From the NCBI RefSeq assembly GCF_018388465.1, contig NZ_CP074404.1, positions 3,925,909-3,989,908 on the forward strand: DNA of 64,000 nucleotides, given 5' to 3'. The notes under the pieces are model-generated. The model was not told the DNA's origin and searched no databases. It saw only the letters and a program-made list of their open reading frames with translations. Position numbers and translations under genes: made by a program. Of the stretch, positions 24,431 to 35,652 are shown in pieces. The stretch's first letter is position 1. Each line of letters begins with the position of its first letter. This stretch comes from Cellulomonas fengjieae (GTDB lineage Bacteria > Actinomycetota > Actinomycetes > Actinomycetales > Cellulomonadaceae).

Positions 24431-25094
24431 AGGAGTCCGCGCGAGGCCCGACTGCCGTGCTGATCATCAGGCCACTGGCGGTAGCCTCCACGCTGCACGC
24501 CCCAAGGTCAGGTATGACCGCGTCTGCAGCGCAGAGGTCCTGAGCCGAATGGGATGTCGCCACGGCGAGCACATGGGCCCCTGCGGCGCGACCGGCCTCT
24601 AGGCCGGCTGGCGCATCTTCGACGACGAGGCACCGGCGAATGTCGAAGCCGAGCGCCCGGGCCGCCTGCAGGTACCCCTGCGGGTCGGGCTTGCCGAGCC
24701 GCACATCTTCGGCCGCTACCAACACGTCAGGCACCGGAAGCCCCGCAGCCGCCAGTCGCGCACGCATGAGCGCCCGTGACCCGGAAGTCACCGCGGCCCA
24801 CCGGCCCTCTGGAAGGGCCGACAACAGGTCGCGCGTGGCCGGGAGTGCGGTCACATCACCGAGGTCGGCTAGCTCCAAGCGCTCAAGCTCGGCAACCGCC
24901 TCGGCGCGTTGGTCGCTCGGAAGAAACTCAGCGACCGTGTCCTCCGAGCGGCGCCCGTGACAGACCCGGAGAATCTCCGCAGGGTCGATCCCCCGCGCCG
25001 CCGACCACGCCTCCCAGGTCCGCACGACCGCCCCGGTCGAGTCCACCAACGTCCCATCGATGTCGAACAGGATCGCGTCGACCTCAAAGCGCAT
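24423..25094 (-). CDS. HAD-superfamily hydrolase (phosphoglycolate/sugar phosphatase-like)
   Basis: A 223-residue phosphatase with HAD motif I FDIDGTLVDSTG (Asp nucleophile near residue 10), motif II VTSGSRALM, motif III Lys in LGKPDPQGYLQAA and motif IV VVEDAPAGLEAGRAAGA. The alpha-helical C1 cap (RTWEAWSAARGIDPAEI, RVCHGRRSEDTVAEFLP) fits sugar-phosphate phosphatases. ATG 25094 puts motif I at the usual place. Its stop falls inside an inverted repeat, and the last 15 residues (TASGLMISTAVG...) may be altered by that event. Substrate unknown. Confidence 0.85.
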   Translation of the reverse strand: MRFEVDAILFDIDGTLVDSTGAVVRTWEAWSAARGIDPAEILRVCHGRRSEDTVAEFLPSDQRAEAVAELERLELADLGDVTALPATRDLLSALPEGRWAAVTSGSRALMRARLAAAGLPVPDVLVAAEDVRLGKPDPQGYLQAARALGFDIRRCLVVEDAPAGLEAGRAAGAHVLAVATSHSAQDLCAADAVIPDLGACSVEATASGLMISTAVGPRADSLL

Positions 25095-25738
25095 GGGCAA
25101 CAACCTACGCGGGCCGGAGCCTGACCCCGGGCGAGGTCACGGTGTCCTACCGTGCCAGTCGAAAGGTGGTGCGTCGACCGGTTGAGACCGCCATCGTTTG
25201 CAGGTGGTGCCGCCCAGGTGCGCCGCGCAGACGACCGGAATCCGTCCTCGTCCGGAACGGGGTTTCGGGGCGGTGGCCCTCGTGCTGTGGATCGCCCCAG
25301 AGGCCCAGACGGGTGCATCGGTGTCGGAAGACCTACTTTGACCAGCCACCCCGGCATCGAGTAACCCCGTGGACTAGCCGTCAGCTCCAGCAGTTGTGCC
25401 CAGAAGCTCGTTGGTATCCATGTCGACGATGACGATCGCCCCCTTCGGCCAGTCACCGTGAACCGTGGCTTGATTGGTGCGGCTACCGGTCTCCACCGGT
25501 CACCAGTCAATGTGTGCAGTCTGCTCAGTGCGTGCCCGGGCCGCCCTCGTGGGACTGGCCCGGCGGAACACGCTCCGGGCAGCTGCCGTCAAGCGACCCG
25601 CCTGAGCCCCTCGAGCCCTCGAAGGGCTTCTCTACTAGCGCTCGTCGTGACCGTGCGCCATGCTCCGGGGTGCTTTCGAATCACCGGAAGCATCAGACCC
25701 TCCGGCAGGCTCGCCGGACCCCTCCCCTTGGAGTGCTC
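25095..25738. other. Gene-poor stretch with possible remnants
   Basis: About 640 bases without a convincing full-length gene. It holds a direct copy of the CTACTTTGACC motif (25333-25343) and one short plausible reading frame (25374-25496, listed separately). Otherwise the six frames are arginine/serine-rich and interrupted. Together with the methyltransferase remnant at 24.1 kb this suggests a deletion-prone accessory spot. Confidence 0.5.
25374..25496 (-). CDS. Possible 40-residue protein or gene remnant
   Basis: From a GTG the frame reads VETGSRTNQATVHGDWPKG then AIVIVDMDTNELLGTTAGAD and stops. The second half looks like real protein: a buried strand followed by a turn, with codons ending mostly in G or C. 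It is either a small independent gene or the last exon-like scrap of a decayed one. There is no clear ribosome site. Family unknown. Confidence 0.3.
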   Translation of the reverse strand: METGSRTNQATVHGDWPKGAIVIVDMDTNELLGTTAGADG

Positions 25739-25942
25739 ATGCTTGCGCTCGTCTCTGCCGCGATCTTCGCCCTCGCCCTGCTCCTCGACCTCGTCGAGGC
25801 GAACGTCGGGGACGCTCTGACCCCACAGACGCTGATGTTTGCCGGTCTGTTCTTCCTCGCGCTGCACCTGGGAGGGGTCGGCGGCGCGTCGCCGGTGAAC
25901 GGCGGCTGGCGGGGGCGTGGGGGGAGCTCCCGCCGGCGGTAG
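25739..25942 (+). CDS. Small membrane protein of unknown function
   Basis: A 67-residue protein with two hydrophobic segments: LALVSAAIFALALLLDLVEA and LMFAGLFFLALHLGG. A Gly/Arg tail follows (GGWRGRGGSSRRR). GGAG lies 5 bases before the ATG. Similar two-helix proteins with a conserved acid between the helices are widespread in actinobacteria and uncharacterised. It stands alone. Confidence 0.55.
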   Translation: MLALVSAAIFALALLLDLVEANVGDALTPQTLMFAGLFFLALHLGGVGGASPVNGGWRGRGGSSRRR

Positions 25943-26054
25943 GGGCTCGTACCACCCGCTCCCGTCATCACGCCGGAATGCACCAAGAGGTCACGGCGCG
26001 CTCCGCGCGTTCGTGGCCTCTTGGCGCCTGCTGCTGCTGCGCGGTGGTGGCGAC

Positions 26055-26078
26055 TGTCGAGAAGCACGACAGATTGAC
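26055..26078. repeat. Left copy of a dispersed short repeat, upstream of the GNAT gene
   Basis: A 24-base motif starting TGTCGAGAAGCACGA and ending CAGATTGAC. It matches 7646-7669 at 21 of 24 positions. Its first 15 bases are an inverted copy of the end of the repeat at 26708-26726 (TGTCGAGATGCATGA on the minus strand, two mismatches). The two copies therefore bracket the GNAT gene as terminal-inverted-repeat-like ends 672 bases apart. Confidence 0.5.
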
Positions 26079-26122
26079 TGGGCTCGCGGGCACCGTCAGG
26101 GCCACCTCCGTACTGTCGGGGC

Positions 26123-26686
26123 ATGGCAGAGCTTGGGCGCGTCCCGTGGCCACCCGGACCGATCGCTACCGATCGACTTCTGCTCCGTCCGCCGGAGGCG
26201 CGCGATCGCGGGGCATTCGTCGCGCTTTACACATCGCCCGACGTCGGAACCTATACGGGCGGAGCGCGATCGCGTGAGGCGGTCGAACGCGCGCTGCCCG
26301 AGGCTCCACGGGGCCGTCCCGGTCATTTCGTGATCGACCTCGACGGAGCAATGGTCGGGATCGTTCAGCTCGAACGCCGGGACCTCGACTACGAGGTTCG
26401 CCAGGCGGCCGGCCACGTGGACCTCGGGTACCTCCTTCTTCCGGAGGCATGGGGACGGGGATACGCCACCGAAGCCTGCGAAGCCGCACTCAGCTGGTTC
26501 GCTGACGCACTGCCCGGTGAAGCCGTCGTACTCATCACCCAGACCGCCAACGTGCCGTCGATGCGCCTGGCATCGAGGCTGGGGTTTGTCGAGGTCGAGC
26601 GGTTCGAGGCATACAACGCCGAGCAGTGGTTCGGTACGTGGACCCCCGCCGCAGCGACTGGCCGAGCTGTGCCGACCGGTACTTAA
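26123..26686 (+). CDS. GNAT-family N-acetyltransferase (RimJ/RimL type)
   Basis: A 187-residue acetyltransferase. The acetyl-CoA fold is seen as TDRLLLRPPEARDRGAFVAL, MVGIVQLERRDLD, HVDLGYLLLPEAWGRGYATE (the pantetheine-binding loop with the RGYATE signature) and TANVPSMRLASRLGFVEVE. It should move an acetyl group from acetyl-CoA to an amine, on a protein terminus or a small molecule. TACTGT (26111-26116) lies 6 bases before the ATG, a leaderless pattern. It is framed by short inverted repeats at 26055 and 26708, hinting at cassette-like gain. Confidence 0.88.
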   Translation: MAELGRVPWPPGPIATDRLLLRPPEARDRGAFVALYTSPDVGTYTGGARSREAVERALPEAPRGRPGHFVIDLDGAMVGIVQLERRDLDYEVRQAAGHVDLGYLLLPEAWGRGYATEACEAALSWFADALPGEAVVLITQTANVPSMRLASRLGFVEVERFEAYNAEQWFGTWTPAAATGRAVPTGT

Positions 26687-26707
26687 AGTATCCGGGCCCG
26701 ATTTCAA

Positions 26708-26726
26708 AGCATCATGCATCTCGACA
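26708..26726. repeat. Right copy of a dispersed short repeat, downstream of the GNAT gene
   Basis: AGCATCATGCATCTCGACA matches 7609-7627 at 18 of 19 bases and is inverted relative to the copy at 26055. No target-site duplication is obvious outside the two ends. Confidence 0.5.
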
Positions 26727-26757
26727 ACAGCTACAGGATCCGAGCAGCAGCATCTGG

Positions 26758-29346
<2,589 letters not shown>

Positions 29347-29566
29347 CTGGTCCCCATCATCTCGTCCGAACACATGTTCCATGGGGGGTCTGACATCCGC
29401 GCCCAAGTGGTCTGCCAGGCACAGCATCGGGTCCTCGCACACGCGACGTTAGGGCCCTCGCGGCGTCGTTCCAAACGCGCTCGGGCCCCTGTGCGGAACC
29501 TCTCCTGGATCTGTGGGGAAGCCCCGACATTCTGTGGAGCAACCCCTCGCCTACTGTGAGCAGGGC

Positions 29567-29682
29567 TGTGGATCGCGTCCGATTCTGTCCACAGGCCGTG
29601 GACAGGGGTGTGGACAGCGGCCGGATCTGCGACGGAGATCGGCGCGTCACCCGCAGTAACGCTGTACACGTGCTGTGGACGC
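29567..29682. promoter_or_regulatory. Cluster of DnaA-box-like sequences upstream of dnaB
   Basis: Five matches to the actinobacterial DnaA box TTGTCCACA/TTATCCACA fall in 116 bases. CTGTCCACA at 29585-29593 and its inverted form at 29609-29617 match 8 of 9. Those at 29567-29575, 29597-29605 and 29674-29682 match 7 of 9. They lie between the divergent dnaB and MATE genes. They could titrate DnaA or tune dnaB expression; binding is unproven. Confidence 0.4.
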
Positions 29683-31034
29683 GAGAAAGGTTTGCTGAGA
29701 TTTCATCTGTCGGACACCGGCCGTCCGGTATCGATCGCCAGATACTGGCCCTCGCCGTTCCAGCGCTCGGTGCGCTCGTCGCCGAGCCGCTCTTTGTGCT
29801 CGTCGACTCCGCCGTCGTCGGCCACCTCGGCACCGCGCCGCTAGCCGGTCTGGCCCTGGCGTCGACCGTGCTGGTCACGGTCATCGGCCTGTGCGTCTTC
29901 CTCGCGTACGCCACCACCGCGGCCGTCGCCCGGCGCATCGGCGCAGGTGACCGCGCCGGTGCGCTGCAGGTCGGCGTGGACGGGATGTGGCTGGCGCTGG
30001 GCCTCGGACTCGTGCTCGCCGCGGCCACCTGGCTGAGCGCGCCGTGGCTGATCGAGGCCCTCGGGGCCGCCGACGAGGTCGCCCGCCAGGCCGTGCTCTA
30101 CCTGCGCTGGTCCGCACCCGGCCTGCCCGGGATGCTCCTGGTCCTCGCCTCCACCGGCGCCCTGCGCGGCCTGCTCGACACCCGCACCCCGCTCGTCGTC
30201 GCCGCCGTCGGCGCGGTGGTCAACGCCGCGCTCAACGTGGCGCTGGTCTACGGCGTGGGTATGGGGATCGCCGGGTCCGGGCTGGGGACCGCCCTGACGC
30301 AGCTCGGCATGGCGGTCGCCCTGACGGTCGTCGTCGTGCGGGGCGCGCGCTTTGCCGGTGCCCAGCTGCGCCCGGCCGCGGGTGGCATCTGGGCCAATGC
30401 GCGCGCCGGCACGCCGCTGTTCGTCCGCACGCTGTCGCTGCGCCTGGCCATCCTGCTCACCGTCTGGGTGGCCACCGGGCTGGGCGCCGTCGAGCTGGCC
30501 GGGCACCAGGTGGTCAACGCCGTCTGGGGTCTGGCGGCGTTCGCGCTCGACGCCCTGGCGATCGCCGCGCAGGCGCTCGTCGGGCACGCCCTCGGCGCCG
30601 CCGACGTCCCGCGCGTGCGGGCCGTCCTGCGTCGGACCCTGCAGTGGGGCATCGGGGCCGGCGCCGTGCTCGGCCTGCTCCTCGGCGGGCTCGCCTGGTT
30701 CTACGTGCCGCTCTTCACGTCCGACGACGACGTGCGCCGGGCCGCCGTGGTCGCGCTCGTCGTCGCCGCCGTGACGATGCCGATGGCCGGCTGGGTGTTC
30801 GTGCTCGACGGCGTGCTCATCGGCGCCGGCGACGGCCGCTTCCTCGCCTGGGCCGGCATGGCGACGCTGGCGGTCTACGTGCCGTTCGCGCTGGCGGTGC
30901 GGCAGGCCGCTCCGCCGGGTGCGGCGGGTCTCGCCTGGCTGTGGGCGGCGTTCGCGGGCGTGTTCATGCTCGCCCGGGCGGTCACCACCGGCTGGCGCGC
31001 CCGCGGCACCGCCTGGATGGTCACGGGGACCTGA
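29670..31034 (+). CDS. MATE-family efflux transporter (DinF-like)
   Basis: A 454-residue membrane protein with 12 hydrophobic segments arranged as two six-helix halves, as in MATE Na+/H+-coupled exporters. Opening IDRQILALAVPALGALVAEPLF, then VDSAVVGHLGTAPLAGLALA, is typical of the DinF branch; the second half begins at GTPLFVRTLSLRLAILL. The frame is open further upstream to 29556, but the GTG at 29670 gives the usual family length. The start is not certain. It is divergent from dnaB and convergent with rplI, with a shared terminator at 31070-31108. Confidence 0.85.
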   Translation: MLWTRERFAEISSVGHRPSGIDRQILALAVPALGALVAEPLFVLVDSAVVGHLGTAPLAGLALASTVLVTVIGLCVFLAYATTAAVARRIGAGDRAGALQVGVDGMWLALGLGLVLAAATWLSAPWLIEALGAADEVARQAVLYLRWSAPGLPGMLLVLASTGALRGLLDTRTPLVVAAVGAVVNAALNVALVYGVGMGIAGSGLGTALTQLGMAVALTVVVVRGARFAGAQLRPAAGGIWANARAGTPLFVRTLSLRLAILLTVWVATGLGAVELAGHQVVNAVWGLAAFALDALAIAAQALVGHALGAADVPRVRAVLRRTLQWGIGAGAVLGLLLGGLAWFYVPLFTSDDDVRRAAVVALVVAAVTMPMAGWVFVLDGVLIGAGDGRFLAWAGMATLAVYVPFALAVRQAAPPGAAGLAWLWAAFAGVFMLARAVTTGWRARGTAWMVTGT

Positions 31035-31069
31035 CCCGCCCGCCCACTCCCACGCAGCGCACCGGACGC

Positions 31070-31108
31070 AGAAGCGCCCCGCACCGGCGAACGGGGCGGG
31101 GCGCTTCT
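31070..31108. terminator. Bidirectional intrinsic terminator between MATE and rplI
   Basis: AGAAGCGCCCCGC (31070-31082) pairs perfectly with GCGGGGCGCTTCT (31096-31108) around a 13-base loop. It lies between two converging genes and can serve both strands. Confidence 0.88.
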
Positions 31109-31121
31109 GGTGGTGCTCAGC

Positions 31122-31571
31122 TCAGGCTGCGACGACCTTGACGGTCACCGTGGCCGACACGTCTGCGTGCAGACGGACCGACACCTGGTACTCGCCGAGG
31201 GCCTTGATCGGCTGACCGATCTCGACCTTCCGCTTGTCGATCTGCGGAGCGCCGGACTTCTTGACCGCCTCGGCGATCTCGGCGGTCGTGACGGCACCGA
31301 ACAGACGGCCCGACTCGCCGGCCTTGGCCGTGACGACGACCGGCTTGCTCTGCAGCGAGTCGCGGATCGCCTTGGCGTCGTCGAGCGTCGCGATCTCGCG
31401 GGCCTTGCGGGCCTTGCGGATCGCCGTGACGTCCTTCTCGGCGCCCTTGGTCCAGGCAGTCGCCAGGTTGCGCGGGACGAGGAAGTTCCGGGCGTACCCG
31501 TCCTTCACCTCGACCACGTCACCGGGCTCACCGAGACCGGTGACCTCGTGGGTCAGGATGATCTTCGCCAT
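31122..31571 (-). CDS. rplI: 50S ribosomal protein bL9
   Basis: A 149-residue ribosomal protein with the classic N-terminal RNA-binding strand [20 protein letters not shown] and [17 protein letters not shown], a long connecting helix (30-75), and a C-terminal domain ending [18 protein letters not shown]. It binds 23S rRNA domain V and steadies the L1 stalk. AAAGGGGA precedes the ATG. It is the last gene of rpsF-ssb-rpsR-rplI, 14 bases after rpsR, and is closed by the hairpin at 31070-31108. Confidence 0.98.
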   Translation of the reverse strand: MAKIILTHEVTGLGEPGDVVEVKDGYARNFLVPRNLATAWTKGAEKDVTAIRKARKAREIATLDDAKAIRDSLQSKPVVVTAKAGESGRLFGAVTTAEIAEAVKKSGAPQIDKRKVEIGQPIKALGEYQVSVRLHADVSATVTVKVVAA

Positions 31572-31585
31572 GATGGTCCCCTTTC

Positions 31586-31822
31586 TCAGCGCGCCGACGA
31601 CGAGTACGGCAGCAGGGCCATCTCGCGAGCGTTCTTGACAGCGCGCGCGATCGCGCGCTGCTCCTGCGTGGACACACCGGTCACCCGGCGAGCGCGGATC
31701 TTCCCGCGGTCGGAGATGAACTTGCGCAGCAGCGCAGTGTCCTTGTAGTCGACGACATCGATCTTCGCCGCCTTGAGCGGGTTCAACTTCTTCTTGGGCT
31801 TACGAACCACGGGCTTGGCCAT
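31586..31822 (-). CDS. rpsR: 30S ribosomal protein bS18
   Basis: A 78-residue basic protein: [37 protein letters not shown] and [20 protein letters not shown]. It sits on the 30S platform next to bS6. There are no zinc-binding cysteines, so it is a Cys-minus form. It belongs to the rpsF-ssb-rpsR-rplI operon. Confidence 0.98.
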   Translation of the reverse strand: MAKPVVRKPKKKLNPLKAAKIDVVDYKDTALLRKFISDRGKIRARRVTGVSTQEQRAIARAVKNAREMALLPYSSSAR

Positions 31823-31899
31823 CGTGGTGCTCCTTGTCTGCTGGAGCCCTGGGCGTTGCCGTGCCCAGGGATGGGGAATGTCTGAGTGTCAGGCGCCGA

Positions 31900-32439
31900 T
31901 CAGAACGGGGGCTCGTCGGAGTAGCCGGCACCGCCAGCACCACCCGCGGGCGTCGCCCACGGGTCGTCCTGCTGGTTGCCGCCACCGCCGCCGCCACCGA
32001 ATCCGCCGCCACCGCCACCGTTGTTGAAGCCGCCGCCGCCCCCGCCGCCGAAGCCACCGCCGCCGCCACCCGAACGCTGGGTCCGGGTGACCTTGGCCGT
32101 GGCGTAGCGCAGGGACGGGCCGACCTCGTCGACCTGGAGCTCGTACACGGTGCGCTTCTCGCCCTCGCGGGTCTCGTAGGAGCGCTGCACGAGCCGGCCG
32201 GTCACGATGACGCGGGTGCCCTTGGTGAGCGACTCGGCGACCGACTCGGCCGCCTCCCGCCAGATCGAGCAGCGGAGGAACAGCGTGTCGCCGTCCTTCC
32301 ACTCGTTGCTCTGGCGGTCGAACGTACGGGGGGTGGACGCGACGGTGAAGTTCGCGACAGCGGCCCCCGAAGGGGTGAAGCGCAGCTCGGGATCCCCGGT
32401 CAGGTTCCCGATCACCGTGATGACGGTCTCACCGCTCAT
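31900..32439 (-). CDS. ssb: Single-stranded DNA-binding protein
   Basis: A 179-residue SSB. OB-fold 1-112: [53 protein letters not shown] and [21 protein letters not shown] glycine-rich flexible tail (about 120-165, runs of six to seven Gly) leads to the acidic tip SDEPPF, which recruits repair and replication partners. The tail DNA (31960-32070) is a strongly repetitive GGC/CCG tract. It is co-transcribed with rpsF, 72 bases upstream, and rpsR. Confidence 0.98.
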   Translation of the reverse strand: MSGETVITVIGNLTGDPELRFTPSGAAVANFTVASTPRTFDRQSNEWKDGDTLFLRCSIWREAAESVAESLTKGTRVIVTGRLVQRSYETREGEKRTVYELQVDEVGPSLRYATAKVTRTQRSGGGGGGFGGGGGGGFNNGGGGGGFGGGGGGGNQQDDPWATPAGGAGGAGYSDEPPF

Positions 32440-32511
32440 GCCCTGCTCCTCGTTCGTTCGATCAGTCGGTAGGTGTGGGACCGCACGTTACGGGCGGCCG
32501 CCCACAGGAGA

Positions 32512-32805
32512 TCAGGCGTCGGCGCGCATGACCTTGGTCCGCAGGACGACCTCGTTGAGGCCGAGCTGACGGTCGAGCTCCTTGGCGGTCGCAGGCGTCG
32601 CGTGGAAGTCGATGACGGCGTAGATGCCCTCGGACTTCTTCTGGATGTCGTAGGCAAGCCGACGACGGCCCCAGATGTCGACCTTGTCGACAGTGCCCCC
32701 GTCGGTCTTGATGACCGTCAGGTACTTGTCGAGCGACGGAGCAACGGTGCGCTCTTCGATCTCGGGGTCAAGGATGATCATGAGTTCGTACTGACGCAGG
32801 CTCAT
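32512..32805 (-). CDS. rpsF: 30S ribosomal protein bS6
   Basis: A 97-residue ribosomal protein: [40 protein letters not shown], and [20 protein letters not shown]. It pairs with bS18 on the 30S platform. The ATG at 32805 is used, because AGGAGG ends six bases upstream; a GTG six bases earlier is too close. It opens the rpsF-ssb-rpsR-rplI operon; its promoter should lie in 32820-32970. Confidence 0.98.
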   Translation of the reverse strand: MSLRQYELMIILDPEIEERTVAPSLDKYLTVIKTDGGTVDKVDIWGRRRLAYDIQKKSEGIYAVIDFHATPATAKELDRQLGLNEVVLRTKVMRADA

Positions 32806-32980
32806 ACCCACCTCCTCTGGTCTTCACGGCCACGGTCGATCCGTGGCAGGAGGGTGTGTGCGTCGCTGGCCGCAGTGATCCGTCCATTTCGACGGAGCCC
32901 TCCGGGCACAGCAATGTTCTAGGGTACCGGCCGCCGGGCCAGGCCCGAAATCGCCTGGGGAAAACCAGGTACCGGGCGAT

Positions 32981-33009
32981 CCGGTGAGGGGCGCACCGCC
33001 CCTCACCGG
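32981..33009 (-). terminator. Intrinsic terminator of the penicillin-binding protein gene
   Basis: CCGGTGAGGGGC (32981-32992) and GCCCCTCACCGG (32998-33009) form a perfect 12-base stem with a 5-base loop directly after the PBP stop codon. There is no U-run, as is usual in high-GC actinobacteria. Confidence 0.85.
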
Positions 33010-33011
33010 GA

Positions 33012-35393
33012 TCACGGCTCGACGGGGGCGGTCTCCGTCGGCACGGGCACCGGCGGCGCGGTCGGGACCGGCTTCGGCTTCGGCCCCGTCGACACGACGA
33101 CGGTCACCGAGCTGCCGGGCGCCAGGGCCGCGCCCCCCTTCGGGTCCACGCGGATCACGCGGCCGGCCGTCACGGTGTCGGACGGCTCGGAGACGACGCT
33201 CGCGGTGAGCCCGGCGTTGACGATGGTCGCGGTCGCGTCCGCCTCGAGCTTGCCCTCGAGCCCGGCCGGGACGGTGACCTCCGTGGGCGCCTCCTGCGTC
33301 GGCTCCACCGTCGGCGCGACCGTCTCGGACGGCGCCTGGGTCGCGGTCGGGGAGGGCTTGCCGCCGACGTTCGCCCGCTCCGGGAACTCCAGGACCTCGG
33401 CGTACTGCGGCTGCGCGAACACGTCCTTCATGTACGACTGCCACAGGAAGGCCGGCCAGGTGGATCCGGTGACGAACTTGACCTTGCCGATCTGCCCGAT
33501 CGACTCCTGGGACTTGCCGTCCTCACCGATCTGGCTCAGCGACACCTCGGTGACGATGTTGGGAGTGAAGCCGACGAACCAGGCGGCCTTGTTGTCGTTC
33601 GTGGTCCCGGTCTTGCCGGCGACGGGGCGGTCGAGCGGCTTGATCCACTGCTTGCCGGACCCCTTCTGCACCACCTGCGTCATGGCGTACGTGGCGTCGG
33701 CGATCACGTCCGCGGCGAACGCCTGCTCCGTCGGGTCCTTGTGCTGGTACGCGACCGAGCCGTCGGGGTTGGTGACGGTGCGGACGATGTACGGGTCGAC
33801 CCGGACGCCGCCCGAGGCGATGGTGGCGTAGGCCCCGGCCATGTCCATCGGGTTCAGGGTCTCGGTGCCGAGCACGTTGGCGCGGTTGGTGTCCACGGGC
33901 GCGGTCAGACCGGCGCGCTCGGCCACCTGGGCCGTCTTCTCCGGGCCGATCTCCAGGTTCAGCTGCGCGTACACGGTGTTGACCGACTGCGCGGTCGCCT
34001 CGACGAGGTCGATGTTCCCGAAGCCGTCGTTCCCGAAGTTGTTGACCTTCCAGTCGCCGAACTCCTGGGGCGTCCTGCCGCTGTAGCGCGTCTTCAGGGC
34101 GATGCCCTGCTCGAGCGCGGCGATGAGGGTGAACGGCTTGAACGTCGAGCCGGGCTGGATGAGGTCGAACGTCGCGGTGTTGCGCTGGTCGGCCAGGAAG
34201 TCCGGCCCGCCGTACAGGGCCACGATCGCGCCGTCCTTGGGGTCCACCGAGGAGAGCGACACCCGGGTGCGCTCGTGCGGCGTGGCGCCGTCCTGGCCGG
34301 GGAGCGTGCCGGCGCGGAAGGCGCCGACCTGTCCCTCGGCCGCCGCCTGGAGCGGCTGCTGGATCGTCGTGACGACCGACAGTCCACGGCGGTTGATCTG
34401 GTCGTCCGTGAGGGCGAGCGGCTCGCGCTTGAGCTCGTCACGCACCATCTCGAGCAGGTGGCCCTTGGGGCCGGCCATCGTGTTGTCCCGCTTGTACTCC
34501 ACCGTCGGCGGGAAGACCATCGGCGCCCGCTCGGCGGCCGTGAGCCAGCCCTCCTCCTCCATGGAGTCGAGCACGATGTTCCAGCGCGCCTCGGCCTTCT
34601 CGGGCGCCTTGGCCGGGTCCCAGTTGTTGGGCGACGGGATGATCCCGGCCAGCAGGGCTGCCTGCTCGCGGGTCAGGTCCTTGGCGTCGACGTCGAAGTA
34701 CGCCCGGGCGGCGGCCTGGATGCCGTACGAGTCGCGACCGAAGTAGATCGTGTTGAGGTACCGCTGCATGATCTCGGTCTTGGACTCCACCTTGGCGATC
34801 TTGATCGCCAGGATGGTCTCCTTGAACTTGCCGACGTAGTCGGTCGTCGTCTCGTCGACGTAGTACCGCTCCACGTACTGCTGCGTCAGGGTCGACCCAC
34901 CCTGGGTCGGGCCGCCGCGCAGGTTGTTGAGCAGCGCGCGGCCCATGCCGGTGATCGACACCCCGCTGTTGTTGGTGAAGAACGTCTTGTCCTCGGCGGC
35001 GGCGACCGACTGGCCGACGTACTCGGGCAGCGTCTCGTACTCGACGAGCGTGCGCTTCTGCGCCGCGAACGTCCCCATCACCGGGCCGGGGGAGCCGTCG
35101 GGGTTGTTGGCGTAGTAGACCGTGGTCGTCTGCGCCTTGGTGTCGTCCGCCGGGTTCGGGATCTCCGTGCTGGCGTACGCGGCGACGAGCGCGCCGGCGC
35201 CGAGGAACGCGACCGCGAGGATCGCGCCGAGCACGAAGCGCCACGACGGCAGCCAGCGGTGCAGGCCCTGGTAGCCGGAACGGGGGTAGTCGAAGAAGCG
35301 TCGCTTGGTGGCGCTGCTGGGCGACGAGCTCGCCGTTCCGCGGGGCGCGGTGCGCTTGCCCCGGGCGGGAGCCCTTCGATTCGTGCCTGCCAA
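33012..35393 (-). CDS. Bifunctional class A penicillin-binding protein with PASTA domain
   Basis: A 793-residue peptidoglycan synthase. Cytoplasmic basic tail 1-50; one TM segment (FVLGAILAVAFLGAGALVAA, about 53-72). Glycosyltransferase GT51 domain about 95-280, with SVAAAEDKTFFTNNSGVS (catalytic Glu), TQGGSTLTQQYV and REQAALLAGIIPSPN. Transpeptidase domain about 345-640, with PGSTFKPF (acylated Ser), SVN and KTGTT. A single PASTA domain (about 700-765: GLEGKLEADATATIVNAG) and a Pro-rich tail follow. It polymerises and crosslinks cell wall outside the membrane, and PASTA binds muropeptide. The neighbouring terminator suggests a single-gene unit; divergent PadR gene on the right. Confidence 0.96.
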   Translation of the reverse strand: MAGTNRRAPARGKRTAPRGTASSSPSSATKRRFFDYPRSGYQGLHRWLPSWRFVLGAILAVAFLGAGALVAAYASTEIPNPADDTKAQTTTVYYANNPDGSPGPVMGTFAAQKRTLVEYETLPEYVGQSVAAAEDKTFFTNNSGVSITGMGRALLNNLRGGPTQGGSTLTQQYVERYYVDETTTDYVGKFKETILAIKIAKVESKTEIMQRYLNTIYFGRDSYGIQAAARAYFDVDAKDLTREQAALLAGIIPSPNNWDPAKAPEKAEARWNIVLDSMEEEGWLTAAERAPMVFPPTVEYKRDNTMAGPKGHLLEMVRDELKREPLALTDDQINRRGLSVVTTIQQPLQAAAEGQVGAFRAGTLPGQDGATPHERTRVSLSSVDPKDGAIVALYGGPDFLADQRNTATFDLIQPGSTFKPFTLIAALEQGIALKTRYSGRTPQEFGDWKVNNFGNDGFGNIDLVEATAQSVNTVYAQLNLEIGPEKTAQVAERAGLTAPVDTNRANVLGTETLNPMDMAGAYATIASGGVRVDPYIVRTVTNPDGSVAYQHKDPTEQAFAADVIADATYAMTQVVQKGSGKQWIKPLDRPVAGKTGTTNDNKAAWFVGFTPNIVTEVSLSQIGEDGKSQESIGQIGKVKFVTGSTWPAFLWQSYMKDVFAQPQYAEVLEFPERANVGGKPSPTATQAPSETVAPTVEPTQEAPTEVTVPAGLEGKLEADATATIVNAGLTASVVSEPSDTVTAGRVIRVDPKGGAALAPGSSVTVVVSTGPKPKPVPTAPPVPVPTETAPVEP

Positions 35394-35652
35394 CGCGCTG
35401 CCTTCCGTTCGGGTGCTTGGTCGGGCCGGGCCTGCCGCCGGTCGTGGACCGGTTTCGGGCAGGCGTCAGCCGCGCAGCCCAGTATGGGGGACCTCGCCGT
35501 GCGTGCCAGGTACTCCGCCGCACGATCCGGTCAGCCTTCACACGATCGGCACCGTGCACGCCAACCCCGGACGCACCCGTCGTCCCACGCGCGCGGACGC
35601 AGTGGCGTGGGTCACTGCACTTGCTGCGCCGACGTTCCCGACATATTCTCCG

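Noticed and set aside
31950..32075. GGC/CCG-rich repeat in ssb as a possible regulatory or CRISPR-like array.
   Set aside because: It encodes the glycine-rich SSB tail; the period is irregular and codon-based.
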